Source of the DNA: a bacterium | GTDB taxonomy: Bacteria > Bacillota > Bacilli > Lactobacillales > Streptococcaceae | DNA: 43,705 bases | Reading direction: 5' to 3' | Assembly: GCA_905221035.1 (NCBI GenBank) | Contig: CAJNBP010000012.1 | Location: 1 to 43,705 of the forward strand | Part shown: positions 42,315-43,705 of the stretch, one piece after another | Layout: the number at the start of each line of letters is the position of its first letter | How positions within the stretch are numbered: the first letter of the stretch is position 1 | Translations under genes and position numbers: made by a program | The notes under the pieces: model-generated | What the model was told of the DNA's origin: nothing | The model's database searches: none | What the model saw: only the letters and a program-made list of their open reading frames with translations

Positions 42315-43364
42315 TCAATCCTTGTCTGCTTCATTTTCTTTTACGAGATCTCTTTGTGAATCCTTTTCAGAGAGTTTTTGATCGATATACTTGTTAATGG
42401 TTTCATAAAATTCCTTAGTCATCTCACTATCTAATTTTGTCGAATTATGGACTTGATTGACTTTCAATTGAACAGATTGAATACCGTAAGAGGCTTGTTT
42501 TTGGTGGATCGTTTCTAATTCTTCTTCTGAAATCGGATCTCCAACAACCGTCAAGACTAATTCATTGTCCCTTGACTTATAGACTTGATTAATGACCGTG
42601 TGATTGGCGAATTCTTTTCCTACAAACTGTTTGATTCCTTCTTTTCGCGCTTGATCTATCGTCAAAGTTACTGCTGAATAGCTGGCTGGAAAAATCAATA
42701 ATACAATCAAGGATATCAACCCAATTCTCATTTTAATGTTTAGCTCTTTAAATGAACTTAAGGGAGATTTCCTCATCAAAATTCTTGTTCCAACAATGTT
42801 TGTTAACATGATGAAGACACAGTTGATCAAGAAAAGATAGAGAGCCCCAAATAAAAATCGTACATTTCCATTAGCTAAACCATAACCTGCAGTACAGATA
42901 GGTGGCATTAGAGCTGTTGCAATGGCTACTCCTGGCACAATATTGTTTGCTTCTTTTTTCCTTGACCCAATTACACCTGCTATCCCACCAGCAATAGCTA
43001 TGAGAACATCCCAAATGGTTGGAGAGGTTCGTGCAATCAATTCGCTACTTTCATAAGATAAGGGAGAAATCCAGAAATACAGAGCCGAGACAAGCAAGCT
43101 AACCAATACTTGAGTAAATAAAACCTCTAGAGATTGCTTGATTAAACGCGTATCAAAAATAGCTAAACCAAACCCCAGTCCAACAATCGGTGTCATAAGA
43201 GGGGAAATTAGCATGGCTCCAATAATGACAGCTGTTGAATTCATATTTAGGCCGATAGAGGCAATAAAAATTGCACACATCAAAATCACTGTATCTCTTA
43301 ATCGAACATGAAGATCATCATATAATTTCTCACGGTATTCACGTGTTGAATAGTTTCCGGTCAT
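42315..43364 (-). CDS. DUF389 / TIGR00341-family membrane protein
   Basis: 349 residues. The family motif IGLNMNSTAVIIGAMLISPLMTPI lies near residues 38-61, read here as IGLNMNSTAV and IIGAMLISPLMTPI. About six to seven helices are followed by a soluble C-terminal domain (about 230-349) and a charged tail (SEKDSQRDLVKENEADKD). The role of the family is not established; ion or metabolite transport has been suggested. AAGGAG precedes ATG 43364. A TGA-TATAAT extended -10 at 43506-43511 implies a leader of about 135 nt. I see no other gene in 43365-43628. Confidence 0.9.
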   Translation of the reverse strand: MTGNYSTREYREKLYDDLHVRLRDTVILMCAIFIASIGLNMNSTAVIIGAMLISPLMTPIVGLGFGLAIFDTRLIKQSLEVLFTQVLVSLLVSALYFWISPLSYESSELIARTSPTIWDVLIAIAGGIAGVIGSRKKEANNIVPGVAIATALMPPICTAGYGLANGNVRFLFGALYLFLINCVFIMLTNIVGTRILMRKSPLSSFKELNIKMRIGLISLIVLLIFPASYSAVTLTIDQARKEGIKQFVGKEFANHTVINQVYKSRDNELVLTVVGDPISEEELETIHQKQASYGIQSVQLKVNQVHNSTKLDSEMTKEFYETINKYIDQKLSEKDSQRDLVKENEADKD

Positions 43365-43505
43365 TAGTTACTCCTTTTATTTCATATAATCTTGTTTCTG
43401 CATGGATGATGGTAGAGAGACTTCTGTCCAGTCTTACATATTTTTCTTCTCACCTGTTATTCTTTTGAAAATTATCCTCTAAGTATCCGCCAGTCCATCC
43501 TTAAC

Positions 43506-43511
43506 ATTATA
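43506..43511 (-). promoter_or_regulatory. Extended -10 of the DUF389 gene
   Basis: TGA-TATAAT on the minus strand with no consensus -35. The resulting leader of about 135 nt has no recognised riboswitch. Confidence 0.5.
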
Positions 43512-43628
43512 TCAAAAATTTTACAGTCTTTCTCTGACGAAATCTATCAATTGAACAGATAGATGAAGCAAGAAATTTTTGTTTCCTTATCCGAAGAAGG
43601 AAAAACGGTATCTCCTGAACCTTGATAC

Positions 43629-43705
43629 TGTACTGACCCCAAAAAGTTGGACAAATAATTATTGAAAGGATTTAGTTCTGTATTGCACAGGACTAAGTCC
43701 TTTTA
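43629..43705 (-). mobile_element. End of an IS3-family (IS150-group) insertion sequence, running off the right edge
   Basis: TGTACTGACCCCAAAAAGTT and the following GGACA have the form of terminal inverted repeats of streptococcal IS3/IS150-group elements. The last codons of an OrfB-type transposase lie just inside. The other end and any target duplication are outside the window. Confidence 0.8.
43659..43705 (-). CDS. IS3-family transposase OrfB, C-terminal end only (partial)
   Basis: The last 15 codons read KGLSPVQYRTKSFQ and stop (TAA 43661-43659). This is the characteristic C-terminus of IS150-group OrfB DDE transposases (usually preceded by NxKRIK.KLKGLSPVQYR). The DDE residues lie outside the window, so completeness cannot be judged. 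Confidence 0.85.
   Translation of the reverse strand, partial: KGLSPVQYRTKSFQ

Overview
The window is low-GC Firmicutes DNA whose gene content, BOX repeat and gene order (codY-pncA, murT-gatD, pepQ, truA with a vitamin kinase and an ECF S-component, cmk, galE, cadD-rpsO, thrS) fit a Streptococcus of the mitis/pneumoniae/oralis group. This placement rests on recognised gene families and remembered pneumococcal synteny, not on a database search.

Region by region. 1-6275 (minus) is the 5' part, at least 2091 codons, of a giant YSIRK-signal surface adhesin that runs off the left edge. 6626-7735 holds an Rpn-family PD-(D/E)XK nuclease gene with a strong internal ribosome binding site and, just downstream, a 101-nt relic of a second copy. 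Then come tRNA-Leu(AAG), the codY-pncA operon and the RNA helicase gene cshA. The plus strand next carries har (hypothiocyanous acid reductase), murT-gatD (peptidoglycan amidation) and pepQ. A long minus-strand stretch follows: truA/vitamin kinase/ECF S-component, an MFS transporter, yjdM with a Pr6Pr-family membrane protein, cmk with a LysM-like membrane protein, and galE with a polyprenyl-type glycosyltransferase. A small ferredoxin gene lies divergently on the plus strand. A BOX element separates these from an FAD oxidase/Nif3-like/trmK run. A SWIM-SNF2 helicase gene (plus), a CtpE-like P-type ATPase (minus) and a PlsC acyltransferase (plus) follow. Next is a four-gene minus-strand operon for siderophore-type iron uptake: permease, ATPase, lipoprotein and an IroE/Fes-like esterase. 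The right end has cadD with an unusual leader, rpsO with a large 3'-UTR hairpin, a small membrane protein, T-box-controlled thrS, a DUF389 membrane protein and the edge of an IS3-family element.

How the parts connect: CodY, the branched-chain amino acid/GTP sensor, has a near-consensus box at its own promoter and a weaker candidate site at the iron operon. Many promoters are readable as -35/17 bp/-10 or extended -10 types. In three cases (murT, truA, ferredoxin) the -10 lies so close to the start codon that the mRNAs should be leaderless or nearly so.

The most interesting signals are the Rpn gene with its possible intragenic antitoxin start, a Cys-rich 24-codon leader ORF and perfect operator-like palindrome in front of cadD, the roughly 104-nt fold directly after rpsO, and the siderophore-esterase iron cassette. 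All positions and motif calls were read by eye. No alignment, structure prediction or search was run.
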